From Pinguiococcus pyrenoidosus (lineage: Eukaryota > Sar > Pinguiophyceae > Pinguiochrysidales > Pinguiochrysidaceae), in contig JAAMXY010000286.1 in NCBI GenBank assembly GCA_019677205.1, positions 2,233 to 37,973 of the forward strand: a stretch of 35,741 nt of DNA, given 5' to 3'. Each line of letters opens with the position of its first letter. Position 1 is the first letter of the stretch. The position numbers and the translations under genes were made by a program. Under the pieces are notes generated by a model. It was given only the letters and a program-made list of their open reading frames with translations. It had not been told where the DNA came from and did not search any database. This document shows positions 9,422 through 18,986 of this stretch, one piece after another.

Positions 9422-10027
9422 TCACGCTTGCGCCGCTCCTTCTGCTGTATCTGCTTCTTGCAATCCGTCTTCGCTGTGCTCTCCAATCGGCTCTACGGCG
9501 GGTCTGCTGTCCTGGAAGAGGTCCAGTGGACTGGGCTGGAGGGGCAGCTCCACATCAAGAGTCCGGGCATTCGTCGTCACCAGCAAGCTGTCCTGAAACT
9601 CGTCGGAAGAGCAGAGCTTGTATGCCTTGTGGAATCGGAAGAGCGAGTTGATCACCATCTTGGACAGCAATCGTGCCTCCTGCAGCGAGAACTCGTTTCT
9701 CCGGTCATCGGAATCCCCTCCTACCACCGCTGCCACCATCTTGTCTCGAAACCCATCGAAGGTCTGCTCCACGCTTTCCCCACCATCTCCCGTGCCACAG
9801 AGCTTGTCGTAGGTCTCCACGCACATCTGCAGGAAGAGCTGTAGCTTGGGCCCTTTGAGCTGCACTGTGTCTGCAGCGAGTGCAACGCAGCTGAAGAGAA
9901 AGTCGACTCGGATTTGGCTGGCCTCCTTCATGGGGTACCGAGGCAGCTTGAGTGCCGAGCAAAGCTCTTCCACGCCACCCTCGATATCCTGCTCTGACAG
10001 GCGAGACACCACATTGTCCAGAGACAT
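9422..10027 (-). CDS. Probable cilia- and flagella-associated protein of the CFAP119/CCDC189 (DUF4464) type
   Basis: From the ATG at 10027 the protein is 201 residues. Its centre resembles the DUF4464 core. A helical stretch VDFLFSCVALAADT is followed by a second helix (LFLQMCVETYDKL) and then FSLQEARLLSKMVINSLFRF and HKAYKLC. This matches the family pattern FSPEQ...YVINTYFRHFKLYKY, recalled from animal CCDC189. The ~60-residue C-terminal tail is acidic. The frame stays open upstream of the ATG to about 10170 without another ATG, and that stretch reads as plausible protein (FEALFNIAISAEALP). An N-terminal extension from an unplaced 5' exon is therefore likely. The family call rests on memory of the motif and is moderate. 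Two ciliary-type genes further along fit it. Confidence 0.5.
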   Translation of the reverse strand: MSLDNVVSRLSEQDIEGGVEELCSALKLPRYPMKEASQIRVDFLFSCVALAADTVQLKGPKLQLFLQMCVETYDKLCGTGDGGESVEQTFDGFRDKMVAAVVGGDSDDRRNEFSLQEARLLSKMVINSLFRFHKAYKLCSSDEFQDSLLVTTNARTLDVELPLQPSPLDLFQDSRPAVEPIGEHSEDGLQEADTAEGAAQA

Positions 10028-10625
10028 GGGGAGGGCCTCAGCCGAGATGGCGATGTTGAAGAGGGCCTCAAAGCGGCGCTGAAAACTCCGGACTCTGCAG
10101 TGAGAAACTTCCTTGGAAATGGTCCAATCCGCGCCGCGCTCTCCTACCGTTTCTTCGATACTTGGAGCGTTTCACTAGTTCCGGAGGAAGATGGATCGGT
10201 GGAAACATGAAAGATCCGCAGGGTGGTACTGCTGATTACCTTGTTTCCAATACTCTCTCTTAAAATTTCGATGCAATAAGGCCTAGTTCCCTTCTTAGCC
10301 AATGATCATGCCTCTAGTTTTGAATTGTTCAACATGTACTCCGTCCTTCCCCTCGAGTCCCAGCGCGCGCCTCTTTCCCGCTCTCCGATCTTCGTTTGTC
10401 CGACGTTTTGAGCGCAGTGGCCCCGTGTCGCCCTCCTCGACGCGCCGCGTGCTGCTGGATCCGCTTTGCTAAAGCGTAGGTGTCTGCGCGCGCCAATCGA
10501 CGAGTTTGAATTGCGCCAGTGGCGCAGCGCCGCTTAGCCCCCACTTCTCCCCTCGGCGTCTCGCGGCCTTCTCGACCACGAGTTGGCGTCAGACAGCCCG
10601 CCGCCCGCTGCTCCAGGACGCAAGT
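10028..10625. promoter_or_regulatory. Divergent promoter region, CFAP119-like gene / P4-ATPase
   Basis: These 598 bp lie between head-to-head genes. The part from 10028 to about 10170 may be coding for the minus gene. An AT-rich patch at about 10230-10325 stands out from the GC-rich surroundings. TTTGAATTG occurs near 10504 and near 10319. No RNA gene is seen. Confidence 0.45.
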
Positions 10626-13600
10626 ATGGCGGAAGAGCTAGAGACGGTGGACGAGGACGGGTGTCTGTCCCGCAGTCTGGCGCTGTGTGGCTTCGGGGGC
10701 CCTTCGGAGCCGCACCGCACCGTGCTGCTTCAGCCGACGGAGGCGGAGAGGAACGAGCTGAACTTCGGGGACAACGCGGTGTACACGTACAAGTACAACA
10801 TCGTGACCTACGTGCCGCGCTCGCTGTTCGAGCAGTTCCGCCGCCTGGCCAACGTGTACTTCCTGGTGATCTCCGTGCTCATGGTCCTGGGCACGTACAC
10901 CACGCTGTTCGACAGTCCGCTCACGCCGTTCTCCACCGTGATTCCCCTCATCTTCGTGCTGCTGGTGACCATGGTGAAGGAAGGCATTGAGGACATTGGC
11001 CGGCACCGGGCCGATCACGAGGTGAACAACCGAGAGGTGCAGATCTTAACTGACGGCGGCAGCGGATCCACCACGACGAAGCGCTGGATCGACGTGGATG
11101 TGGGCGACTTTCTGGTCATTCATGACCGGGAGGAGATCGCCGCCGACGTGGTGATTCTGGCGACGTCGGACCCGGCGGACGTGTGCTACGTGGAGACCAG
11201 CAACATCGACGGGGAGACCAACCTCAAGAGCCGCAAGTGCGCCCCCACGGGGGACAATGGCGTCGGCTCGCGATTCCAGACGCTGGAGAGCGTGGCAAAC
11301 ATCCGCGGCGTATGCGAGTGCGAGCACCCCAGTGCGGACATTCACCACTTTCAGGGCAACGTGACCTTGAACGATCGCCCCGGGGATCAGGTCAGCGTCG
11401 ACGCGGCAAACTTGATGCTCCGCGGGTCCACCATGCGCAACACGCGCTGGGCCTGCGGTGTCGTTGTCTACACGGGCGGGGAGACGAAGATCGTGATGAA
11501 TTCCAGCGACCCTCCTTCGAAGCTCAGCAAGATGGAGAGCATCACCAACACGATGGTGTGGATCATCCTCTTTGCCCAGTCGGTTCTGTCGGCCATCTCC
11601 ACGGTCGCGTTCGTGATCTGGCAGTCGCTGTTCGAGGACGACGCGTGGTATCTCTGCGAGTCGGGAAAGGACGCGCCGCTGGCGCTCTTTGTGGACAACT
11701 GCGACAACGCCTCGGATCCACATGAGATCGGGCAGTTCTTCACGTTCATCATCTTGTACAACAACTTCATTCCCATCTCCCTCTACGTGACCATCGAACT
11801 TGTTCTCGCCACGCAGGCGCTCTTCCTGGACTGGGATTTGGACATGTACCACGAAGAGACGGACACGCCGGCGCTCTGCCGCAACTCCGCGGCCTGCGCT
11901 GACCTGGGAATGATCGAGTACATCTTCTCGGACAAGACGGGGACCCTGACGAGGAACGTGATGGAGTTTCGGCGCTGCTCCGTTGCGAGCAGGCTCTACG
12001 GAGCCCCGCCGGAGAACGAGGAGGCCGCGGATCTGCCAGAGGACATTGCTGCCGCCAAGCCCACCGCTCCCTGGGTGGAGACCGACGAGATGGTGACCGC
12101 TGCCAGGAGCGATGACCGGAGTGCCGAGTATGAGTTTCTGCTCATCATGGCGGCGGCGCACACCGTCGTCTTGGAGAAGGACGACGACGGCAAGGAAGCC
12201 TTGCAGGCCGAGAGCCCCGACGAGGAGGCGCTGGTCCGCGGCGCGGGGGATCTGGGAGTTCGCTTCCGCGGTAGACGGGGCACGACGATCCTGGTGGACT
12301 CGTTCGGAGAGGAACGGCAGTACGAGCTCCTGGCCACCATCCCGTTCAACAGCACGCGCAAGCGGATGTCTGTGATTGTCCGAACGCCCGACGGGCGTAT
12401 CATGATCATGTGCAAGGGCGCCGATTCGGTCCTCCTGGATCCGGAGGGCGACCAGGAAGCTCGCGTGGCGGGCTTCATGTCCGGTCACACGGAAGAGCTG
12501 CTTCTGAAGCATCTGGACGTCTTCGCCGCCGACGGCCTCCGCACGCTGGTGTTGGCAAAGCGAGAGATGACCTCCTCGGAGTACGACAAGTGGGCGAAGC
12601 TGTGGCACGAGGCGAGCGTCTCCGTCACCAGCAGAGAGGACCTGCAGGCCGAGGCCGCGGCGCAGGTGGAGCAGAAGCTCCTGGTCGTTGGCGCCACCGC
12701 CATCGAAGACAAGCTGCAGGAAGGTGTGCCTTCCTGCATCGCGGATCTTGCCGAAGCGGGCGTGAAGCTCTGGGTGCTTACGGGAGACAAGATGGAGACG
12801 GCGATCAACATCGGCTTCTCCGCTCGCCTGCTCAACTCGGACATGTCCATCATCAAGCTGAAGCATGACAAGGACGGCGGCGCCGCCGCGACGAAGGCGA
12901 AGCTCAAGCGCTTGATCGCGCACTTCACGCAGCTGACTCGTCGACGCACCGGGGTATGGAGGCGCGTGCGCAACGGCATCAGCGATGGCGTTGCGGCAAT
13001 CCGCGGTCGCGGCGAAAGTAGGGGCGAGGCCGACGAGCCGCCCAGAACGGGGGAAGCAGACGTCGAAGAGGAGGAGAAGGGAGAGGGCGAGCAGGAGCCC
13101 ATGCTCAATCTGAACAGCATGTCGAGTGACTACTTGGCCCTGGTGGTGGATGGTCCGAGTCTCTCGATCATCTTCAGGGACTTCGAGCTTCAGTACGGCT
13201 TCCTGGACCTGGCCTGCCTCTGCAAGGTGGTCGTCGCCTGCCGGGTGTCCCCCGCGCAGAAGGCGGACATCGTCCGGCTAGTGCAGCGGGGAGTGCATCC
13301 AAAGCCCATCACGCTCGCCATCGGCGACGGCGCGAACGACGTGGGGATGATCCAGGCCGCGCAAGTCGGGGTGGGCATCTCGGGGAAAGAAGGCCGCCAA
13401 GCGGTGAATGCTTCTGACTTCGCGATTGCGCAGTTCCGCTTCCTCCGCTCTCTCACGCTCGTGCACGGGAGGTGGAACTACCGGCGGCTCGCGAAGACCA
13501 TCCTCTACAGCTTCTACAAGAACATCGTGCTCACCTTCATTCTGTTCTACTACCAGTTCTTGACGGGCTTCTCGGGGCACTCGATCTTCGAGTCCTACGT

Positions 13601-14489
13601 CTACGCCGGGTACAACTTCTTCCTGGGCCTCCCGCCCTTGGTCCTTGGTCTCTTCGACAAGGACGTCGAGAAGCGGACGGTCCTGGAGCTGAAGTTCCTG
13701 TACTTCGTCGGGAGGGACAACGTGGACATGAACCCGTGGGCCACTGTGAGGTGGATCATTGAAGCCATCTGGATCTCGCTCATCATCTTTCTGCTCTCCT
13801 TTGGAATATACTTCTTCCCCGACAACGTCTGGGGAGGCGACGGAGAGGCGGAGGGCGTCTGGGTCTACGGCACCACCGTCTACTCCGCTCTGCTGTTCAG
13901 CATGCTCCTGTCGGCGGCGGCCATCACGTACACCTGGAACTACTGGATCGTGGGATCCTTTGTGTTCTCGATTGGACTGTGGTTCTTCTTCCTCGCCGTG
14001 TACACGTTGATGATCGATCTGTCGCCGGACTTCTACTACGTCGCCTACCAGATGTTGGAGCTGGGCATCTTCTGGATGATCATGCTGCTGATCCCGACCA
14101 CCACCCTCATGTCGGAGCTCGCGGTAGCGCTCTTCAAGCACGAGTTCATGGCGACGGTTTTGGATCATGCGATCGAGTACGACCGCGGCTACGGCCTTGG
14201 CGCCGGCAAGTCGGAGGCCGCCGTGGCCGATGGCCGACGTGGATTGGACGCAGAACGACGGGCAGCTCTGATTGCGGGGGAGGCAAAAGGCGAGGACGCG
14301 GATGCGCAGGCGCAGCGGCCGAGTGGCAAGTTTCGGGTCGACCGGGACCACCTTCGGGAGATCAACGACACGCTCACGGAAGAGGAAAAGGCCGAGATGG
14401 GCTTCCATCGTGGGGGATCTAGCTACAACTTTGACTTCGTCACGGACTCCTACGGAGTGGGTGGCGGCGATCACCCGAAAGACGCTTAG
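10626..14489 (+). CDS. P4-type ATPase (phospholipid flippase)
   Basis: P4-ATPases move aminophospholipids to the cytosolic leaflet of Golgi, endosome or plasma membranes, usually with a CDC50 partner, which is not in this window. The first ATG at 10626 gives 1,287 residues; the frame upstream to 10506 has no ATG. TM1-2 lie at about residues 77-120, after the family motif FRRLANVYFL. The A-domain has DGETNLKSR with Asp195. TM4 carries PISLYVTIE near residue 383, the P4 hallmark that replaces the PEGL of ion pumps. The phosphorylation site is FSDKTGTLTRN with Asp436. The hinge has GDGANDVGMIQAA near residue 900. TM5-10 follow at about 950-1180, then a basic/acidic cytosolic tail. A charged, acidic insertion lies around residues 770-830 of the nucleotide-binding region. 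The gene is intronless, divergent from the CFAP119-like gene and convergent with the DMT gene. Confidence 0.97.
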   Translation: MAEELETVDEDGCLSRSLALCGFGGPSEPHRTVLLQPTEAERNELNFGDNAVYTYKYNIVTYVPRSLFEQFRRLANVYFLVISVLMVLGTYTTLFDSPLTPFSTVIPLIFVLLVTMVKEGIEDIGRHRADHEVNNREVQILTDGGSGSTTTKRWIDVDVGDFLVIHDREEIAADVVILATSDPADVCYVETSNIDGETNLKSRKCAPTGDNGVGSRFQTLESVANIRGVCECEHPSADIHHFQGNVTLNDRPGDQVSVDAANLMLRGSTMRNTRWACGVVVYTGGETKIVMNSSDPPSKLSKMESITNTMVWIILFAQSVLSAISTVAFVIWQSLFEDDAWYLCESGKDAPLALFVDNCDNASDPHEIGQFFTFIILYNNFIPISLYVTIELVLATQALFLDWDLDMYHEETDTPALCRNSAACADLGMIEYIFSDKTGTLTRNVMEFRRCSVASRLYGAPPENEEAADLPEDIAAAKPTAPWVETDEMVTAARSDDRSAEYEFLLIMAAAHTVVLEKDDDGKEALQAESPDEEALVRGAGDLGVRFRGRRGTTILVDSFGEERQYELLATIPFNSTRKRMSVIVRTPDGRIMIMCKGADSVLLDPEGDQEARVAGFMSGHTEELLLKHLDVFAADGLRTLVLAKREMTSSEYDKWAKLWHEASVSVTSREDLQAEAAAQVEQKLLVVGATAIEDKLQEGVPSCIADLAEAGVKLWVLTGDKMETAINIGFSARLLNSDMSIIKLKHDKDGGAAATKAKLKRLIAHFTQLTRRRTGVWRRVRNGISDGVAAIRGRGESRGEADEPPRTGEADVEEEEKGEGEQEPMLNLNSMSSDYLALVVDGPSLSIIFRDFELQYGFLDLACLCKVVVACRVSPAQKADIVRLVQRGVHPKPITLAIGDGANDVGMIQAAQVGVGISGKEGRQAVNASDFAIAQFRFLRSLTLVHGRWNYRRLAKTILYSFYKNIVLTFILFYYQFLTGFSGHSIFESYVYAGYNFFLGLPPLVLGLFDKDVEKRTVLELKFLYFVGRDNVDMNPWATVRWIIEAIWISLIIFLLSFGIYFFPDNVWGGDGEAEGVWVYGTTVYSALLFSMLLSAAAITYTWNYWIVGSFVFSIGLWFFFLAVYTLMIDLSPDFYYVAYQMLELGIFWMIMLLIPTTTLMSELAVALFKHEFMATVLDHAIEYDRGYGLGAGKSEAAVADGRRGLDAERRAALIAGEAKGEDADAQAQRPSGKFRVDRDHLREINDTLTEEEKAEMGFHRGGSSYNFDFVTDSYGVGGGDHPKDA

Positions 14490-14795
14490 CTTCGGGAGCT
14501 CGGCATATCCGCCCCGTGCAGCATGTGGAAGTCTCCGATCCAAAAGTAGGATGAACAGTGCTCTACGCTTGATATCCACTGTCGTGTCTCAGAATCTCTC
14601 GCGCAGATCGGCATCTCATCGCCTCAACCCCCCCACACCCCGCCGCCTGATCCCCGTCACGGATTTCACCGATTTCACGGATTTCACCGATTTCACCAAC
14701 TTCAAGGATTTCACCGACTTCAAGGCTTTCCCGGCTTTCCTGGATTTCCCGGAATTCCCGACTCGCAACCCTCCGCCCTTGGCTTTCGCTTCAGC
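14490..14795. other. Convergent intergenic region with 9-bp repeat
   Basis: These 306 bp hold the 3' ends of the P4-ATPase (+) and the DMT transporter (-). The only structure seen is a degenerate 9-bp tandem repeat, annotated separately. Confidence 0.5.
14657..14760. repeat. Degenerate 9-bp tandem repeat (TTCACCGAT type)
   Basis: Roughly ten imperfect copies of a 9-bp unit, GATTTCACC and variants such as AACTTCAAG and GACTTCAAG, lie head to tail and become more degenerate rightward. The array is downstream of the P4-ATPase stop and in no supported gene. It is probably slipped-strand DNA in a 3' spacer. Confidence 0.85.
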
Positions 14796-16082
14796 TCAGT
14801 CCTTCTTCGAGCGGGATTTCCGATCAAAGACCCCGCTTGCGATGAGGGCCGCGAGGACGATGAGCCCCCCTCCGATCTTGTCCCGTACGCTAGTCATCTC
14901 CCCTAGAATCACCCGCGCGCAGATGGCCGTGAACACGGGCTCCGCGCACAGAATGACGTTCGCCTCCGCGGCGGACACGGCCGTCTGCCCTATCTGCTGC
15001 AGGACGTCCGCCAGCGCCCCCGGCCCTATCGCCGAGTAGAAAAGGATCGCCCACGCGGTGAGGCTCTTCCACCCCGGCCACAGCGAGACGATGCCGCTCA
15101 GCCCGGAGCTGGCGAAGGCCGTCACGGCAGCCGCTCCGTACCACGTGCCGTACAGACAGGCAAGGAGGGTGGTCTTGAGCGCCTGAAAAGGGATCTCGGG
15201 GAAGCGGTCGCTCACGGTGCTCAGGCGAAAAATGTACATCGACCAACTAACGGCGCCACCGAGCACGAGGAAGTCGCCAAAGCTGAAGCTGAAGAGCGAC
15301 ACGAGCTTCTGGAAGAGGCCGCCCAGGGAAAGCGACGCTGCCGCTGGCGCCGCCGCCGCCGCGCCGCCGCCACCCAGCATGGCCAGTCCAGCCAGCGCAG
15401 CCAGGCAGCCGATCCACAGCGAGCGATTGACCGAGTAGCCCGCCGCCAGCGACAGCAGCGGCGTGATGACCACGCTGGTCTGCGTGAGGAAGGAGGCTCT
15501 CGCCGCGTCGGTCTTGAGCAAGCCCACGTTCAGCAGGCCCTGCGCCCCGAAGTTCCAAAAGGCCAGCTCAAGGGCGGCCAGCGCCATGCTGCGCCGCGCT
15601 CTCCGCGGCTCCTGCGGCGCAGTGGGCGCTTCAGCGCTGCCCTTGGGCATGAACAGCACTGGCAGGAAGCACATGGCGGCCAAGACGCCGCGGTAGAACG
15701 ACAGCGCAGAGGCCGTGGGCGCCCCAGGCAGCGCGTACAGCAGCTTCAGGGCCACATTGAGGGAACCGAAGAGGAAAGACACGAAAATCAGCAGTAAACG
15801 GCCGCGAAACACCGACGCCGGCGCCGCTGTGCTCAGCTGATCGCCGCCGGACACTTGCAGAGCGCCGCTCTCTTCGCCCTCGCGCTGCACCTGGCGCAAC
15901 CGCGTGCGCGCGTTCTTGATGCCCAGCACAGGAGGGCTTGTGAGAGGCCGTCGACGCCATTCCGGCGCGTTGGCCGCTGCGGAGCTGTCGGATAGGCGAC
16001 TGGGACTGGACAGCGCCGCCCCGGAGCCCAAGTGGCGCGCGCACAGCACGCCCACAAAGGCGCCCACGGTGGAGTATCGCAT
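14796..16082 (-). CDS. EamA/DMT-superfamily transporter with N-terminal targeting extension
   Basis: This is a drug/metabolite-transporter family membrane protein with about ten helices in two EamA halves. The ATG at 16082 gives 428 residues. The first ~95 residues precede the membrane core and look like a targeting region: a hydrophobic signal-like start (YSTVGAFVGVLCARHLGSG), then a Ser/Arg-rich stretch. The core begins at LLLIFVSFLFGSLNVALKLL. The first half contains SFYRGVLAAMCFLPV and ASFLTQTSVVITPLLSL. The second half contains VLGGAVSWSMYIFRLS and ANVILCAEPVFTAICARVIL, the latter typical of EamA proteins. The C-terminus is basic (FDRKSRSKKD). Related plant and algal proteins occur in plastid envelopes or the secretory system, so plastid localisation is possible. 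The substrate is unknown. The gene is divergent from Dus3. Confidence 0.85.
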   Translation of the reverse strand: MRYSTVGAFVGVLCARHLGSGAALSSPSRLSDSSAAANAPEWRRRPLTSPPVLGIKNARTRLRQVQREGEESGALQVSGGDQLSTAAPASVFRGRLLLIFVSFLFGSLNVALKLLYALPGAPTASALSFYRGVLAAMCFLPVLFMPKGSAEAPTAPQEPRRARRSMALAALELAFWNFGAQGLLNVGLLKTDAARASFLTQTSVVITPLLSLAAGYSVNRSLWIGCLAALAGLAMLGGGGAAAAAPAAASLSLGGLFQKLVSLFSFSFGDFLVLGGAVSWSMYIFRLSTVSDRFPEIPFQALKTTLLACLYGTWYGAAAVTAFASSGLSGIVSLWPGWKSLTAWAILFYSAIGPGALADVLQQIGQTAVSAAEANVILCAEPVFTAICARVILGEMTSVRDKIGGGLIVLAALIASGVFDRKSRSKKD

Positions 16083-16406
16083 GGTGGAATCCCTGCGGCG
16101 GCGTTTGCGACGCCAAAGCTGCGTCAAGCGGGCGCGAGAGCGGCGCCAAACTGGCGGTGCGTACGCTCCGGATCGCTATCTAGCTGTGCCATGGCGCAGC
16201 AAGCCACATTCAACTGGCCAGGATCGATACTGCCCGCCGGGCATTTGAACTGCAACACCTCGTCAGCTGATGCCCCTTCCATCTGTCCTGTCCCGCCTTC
16301 GCATCAGCTGACGACTGCCCCCATCAGCTGACGTCGCCGAGTCAGCTGACGCTGCGGGGTTTTGGCGCCAAAAACGCCGCCTCGCAGATTCAAACGCCGC
16401 TGCGTC
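16083..16406. promoter_or_regulatory. Divergent promoter, DMT transporter / Dus3, with four CAGCTG palindromes and a 14-bp palindrome
   Basis: These 324 bp hold four copies of RTCAGCTGAY at 16262-16271, 16303-16312, 16323-16332 and 16341-16350. A perfect 14-bp palindrome TTTTGGCGCCAAAA lies at 16360-16373, and GGCGCCAAA at 16142-16150 is close to the DMT start. TTTGAA occurs near 16243 and TTCAAA near 16388, the latter about 15 bp before the Dus3 ATG. CAGCTG is an E-box core and TTTGGCGCC is E2F-like; actual binding is inference. Confidence 0.6.
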
Positions 16407-18986
16407 ATGGCGTCGTCCTCCGGGAGCGGCACTGGCGAGGCCGCCATCCGCAAGGAGTTCCACATCAAGGACCCGGAGGAGGCGGTGGCGCCGGACCAGC
16501 TTGAGGCGCGGAGGGCTCTTCTCGCGAAACTACAGCAGCAGACGCCCGGCAAAGGGGCCAAAAAGCGCCGGCGCGACGATCGGCCGCCTCGGAATGAGCG
16601 CCTGTGCACTCGCATGGCTACCGATGGCCAATGCCCCTACGAAAGGTGCAAATTTAGCCACGACCTCAAGAAATTCCTGGCGGCAAAGCCCCCGGATCTT
16701 GGCGCGACTTGCCATCTCTTCGACACCTATGGCTTCTGCCGGGCGGGGCTGAGCTGTCGCTTCGGCTCGTCTCATCTGGAGGCGGAGTCGGGAGCCAACG
16801 TGCGCAAGGAGGACTGGAGCGCGCCCCCGGAGGAGCAGAATGAGTTGGATATGGGCGTTGCGGCCGCGCTGCGCAAGAACATCTATCCGTTCTATCGGCC
16901 AAGGAAGGACGGCCGCAATGCGCAGAAGGAGATCAAGGCCAGAAACGAGGAAGGGCTGCCTGTGCTCGAAAGAGAAGAAGCTAGGCCGGGGCACGAGCAC
17001 CGGGACGAGGCGGTTGCAGAGCTCGAAGGAGAGGAGAGCAAGACTGCGCCGGCGCTCCAGAAGGACGAAGTCCCGGCCAGCTCGGAAAGTGCTCAGAACG
17101 GCCAGGCCGAAACGCGCCATCCTGTTGCGGAGGAGCCGGCGGGAGGCGCCGCCTCCCAACCTGCCGTGGAAGCGTCGAATGGTCAAAAGGCAGAAACGGC
17201 AGAAACGGCCGATGGCGATCGCGCCTCCCAACCTGCCGTGGAAGCGTCGAATGACCAAAAGGCAGAAACGGCAGAAACGGCCGATGGCGATCGGCGCAGC
17301 AATGCGACGGAATCGGCATTGCCGCCCGCCAACGGAACTCCGGTCGTGGAGATGTCCAGTGGAGAAGATCCGGGATCTGAGCCGCAGGCCACTGGCGCAA
17401 AGAGGCACAAGACCGCGGACGGAGGCGTCCGACGGACTGGTGTTCCGACTTCGGAAGCGGCGAGCGAGGGGCGGCGTCCAAGCGACGCTCGCCTCCCCAC
17501 GGCATGCAGCTCGGAGGACATGAAAATGGAGGCCTACCCCACTCAGCCCAGGAAGCTCATTGACTTCCGAGAAAAGGTGTACGTCGCTCCGCTGACCACG
17601 GTCGGCAACCTGCCCTACCGACGAATCATGAAAGGTCTCGGAGCGGACATCACTTGTGGGGAGATGGCGCTGGCGACCAACCTCTTGTCCGGATCCCGAG
17701 CCGAGTGGTCTCTCATGCGGAGGGCCCCGGAGGAAGACGTCTTCGGAGTGCAGCTGGCCGGCGCGCACCGCGATCAGATGGCCAGAGCCGCCGAGCTGCT
17801 CCGTGCACAGATCGACGTGGACTTCATCGACGTCAACCTCGGCTGCCCCATCGACGTGGTCACGGACAAGGGCGCTGGCTCCGCGCTGATGCAGCGGCCT
17901 CACCGGGTCTCCGGCATCGTCAAGGGCATGGGCGAAGCGCTGTGGTGGGACGATCCCAAACCTTACTCGGGCAGGCTTGCACACGCCTCGGAGCCGACCC
18001 GCAGAGTTCAGCTGACGGTCAAGATGCGCATGGGCTGGCTGGACGACCACCCGTGTGCTCCTAGCATAGTGCGGAGGGTGCAGTCCGCAGCGAACCACAT
18101 CGGTGGGGGCGCTTTCGGACCGGTGGCTGCTGTGATGATCCACGGGCGATCTCGCCTGCAGCGGTACACGCGGGCGGCGAACTGGGAGTACGTGGCGTCC
18201 GTTGCCGCCACTGCTCAGGACCCGACGATGCCTAGGATTCCCGTGATTGGCAACGGCGACCTCGTCAGCTTTGAGGAGTGGGAGGCGCACAAGGCTGCGT
18301 TCGCACGATTCAGGGAGAGCGACGCGGAGACGGAGCGCGTGGGAGCCTACGAGAGCTCCAGCAAGGAAGGGCCGTCCGAGAATCCCGACGACCCAGAAGA
18401 GGTTGCGGAGAAGAAATACGGCATCGAGACGTGTGCCATGCTCGCTCGGGGTGCGCTCATAAAGCCATGGCTGCCAGTGGAGCTTAAAGAGAGGCGCCAT
18501 TGGGACATCTCTGCCCAGGAGCGGTTGGACATACTGAGAACCTTCACGAACTTCGGCCTTGAGCATTGGGGGAGCGACGACATTGGCGTGAACTCCACCC
18601 GGAGGTTTCTGTTGGAGTGGCTGTCCTTTACGCATCGCTACATTCCCGTGGGCCTTCTGGAGCGCCTGCCGCAGAGGATCCAGGAAAGGCCCCCGCGATA
18701 CAAAGGTGAGCACGTCTCCAGGTCGGCGTGGTCTCTTTTTCCCGCTGATGTCGCTGACAATCGGGGCGGTGAACAGGCCGCAACGAGCTGGAATCCCTGC
18801 TGGCATCGGATCAAGCGGTGGATTGGGTGCGGATCAGTGAGATGCTCCTTGGTCCGGTCCCAGAAGGCTTCAGGTGCGACATGCACGACATCTGGCTACC
18901 AGCTTCATGGGCTGACGCGGTGCTTTTGACCTCGCAGGTTTACGCCCCGCCACAAGGCCAATAGCTACACCCCGACACAGGGCTAG
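16407..18986 (+). CDS. DUS3: tRNA-dihydrouridine(47) synthase Dus3-like, 3 exons
   Basis: This flavoenzyme reduces uridine 47 of tRNA to dihydrouridine. The exons are 16407-18705, 18777-18873 and 18938-18986. The introns are 71 nt (GTGAGC...ACAG, phase 1) and 64 nt (GTGCGA...GCAG, phase 2). Splicing gives 814 residues and restores the conserved Dus3 end, with [17 protein letters not shown] then [10 protein letters not shown]. Two CCCH-type zinc fingers lie at about residues 67-120, the feature that separates Dus3 from Dus1, 2 and 4. The TIM barrel starts near residue 385 ([17 protein letters not shown]). It contains [19 protein letters not shown] with the catalytic Cys near 480, then [20 protein letters not shown] and [10 protein letters not shown] long disordered linker between the fingers and the barrel holds two tandem 24-residue copies. 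The start is the first ATG. Confidence 0.95.
17151..17294 (+). repeat. 72-bp tandem duplication inside the Dus3 linker
   Basis: Two almost identical 72-bp units (period 17151 to 17223) encode 24-residue copies that begin [10 protein letters not shown] and end [11 protein letters not shown]. They differ at Gly/Asp after ASN. Each unit also contains the internal doublet AETAETA. The duplication is in frame and lies in a disordered linker. Confidence 0.95.

Noticed and set aside
11046-12923. 625-codon minus-strand open frame
   Set aside because: It is antisense to the P4-ATPase, whose motifs are all on the plus strand. It is a codon-bias shadow.
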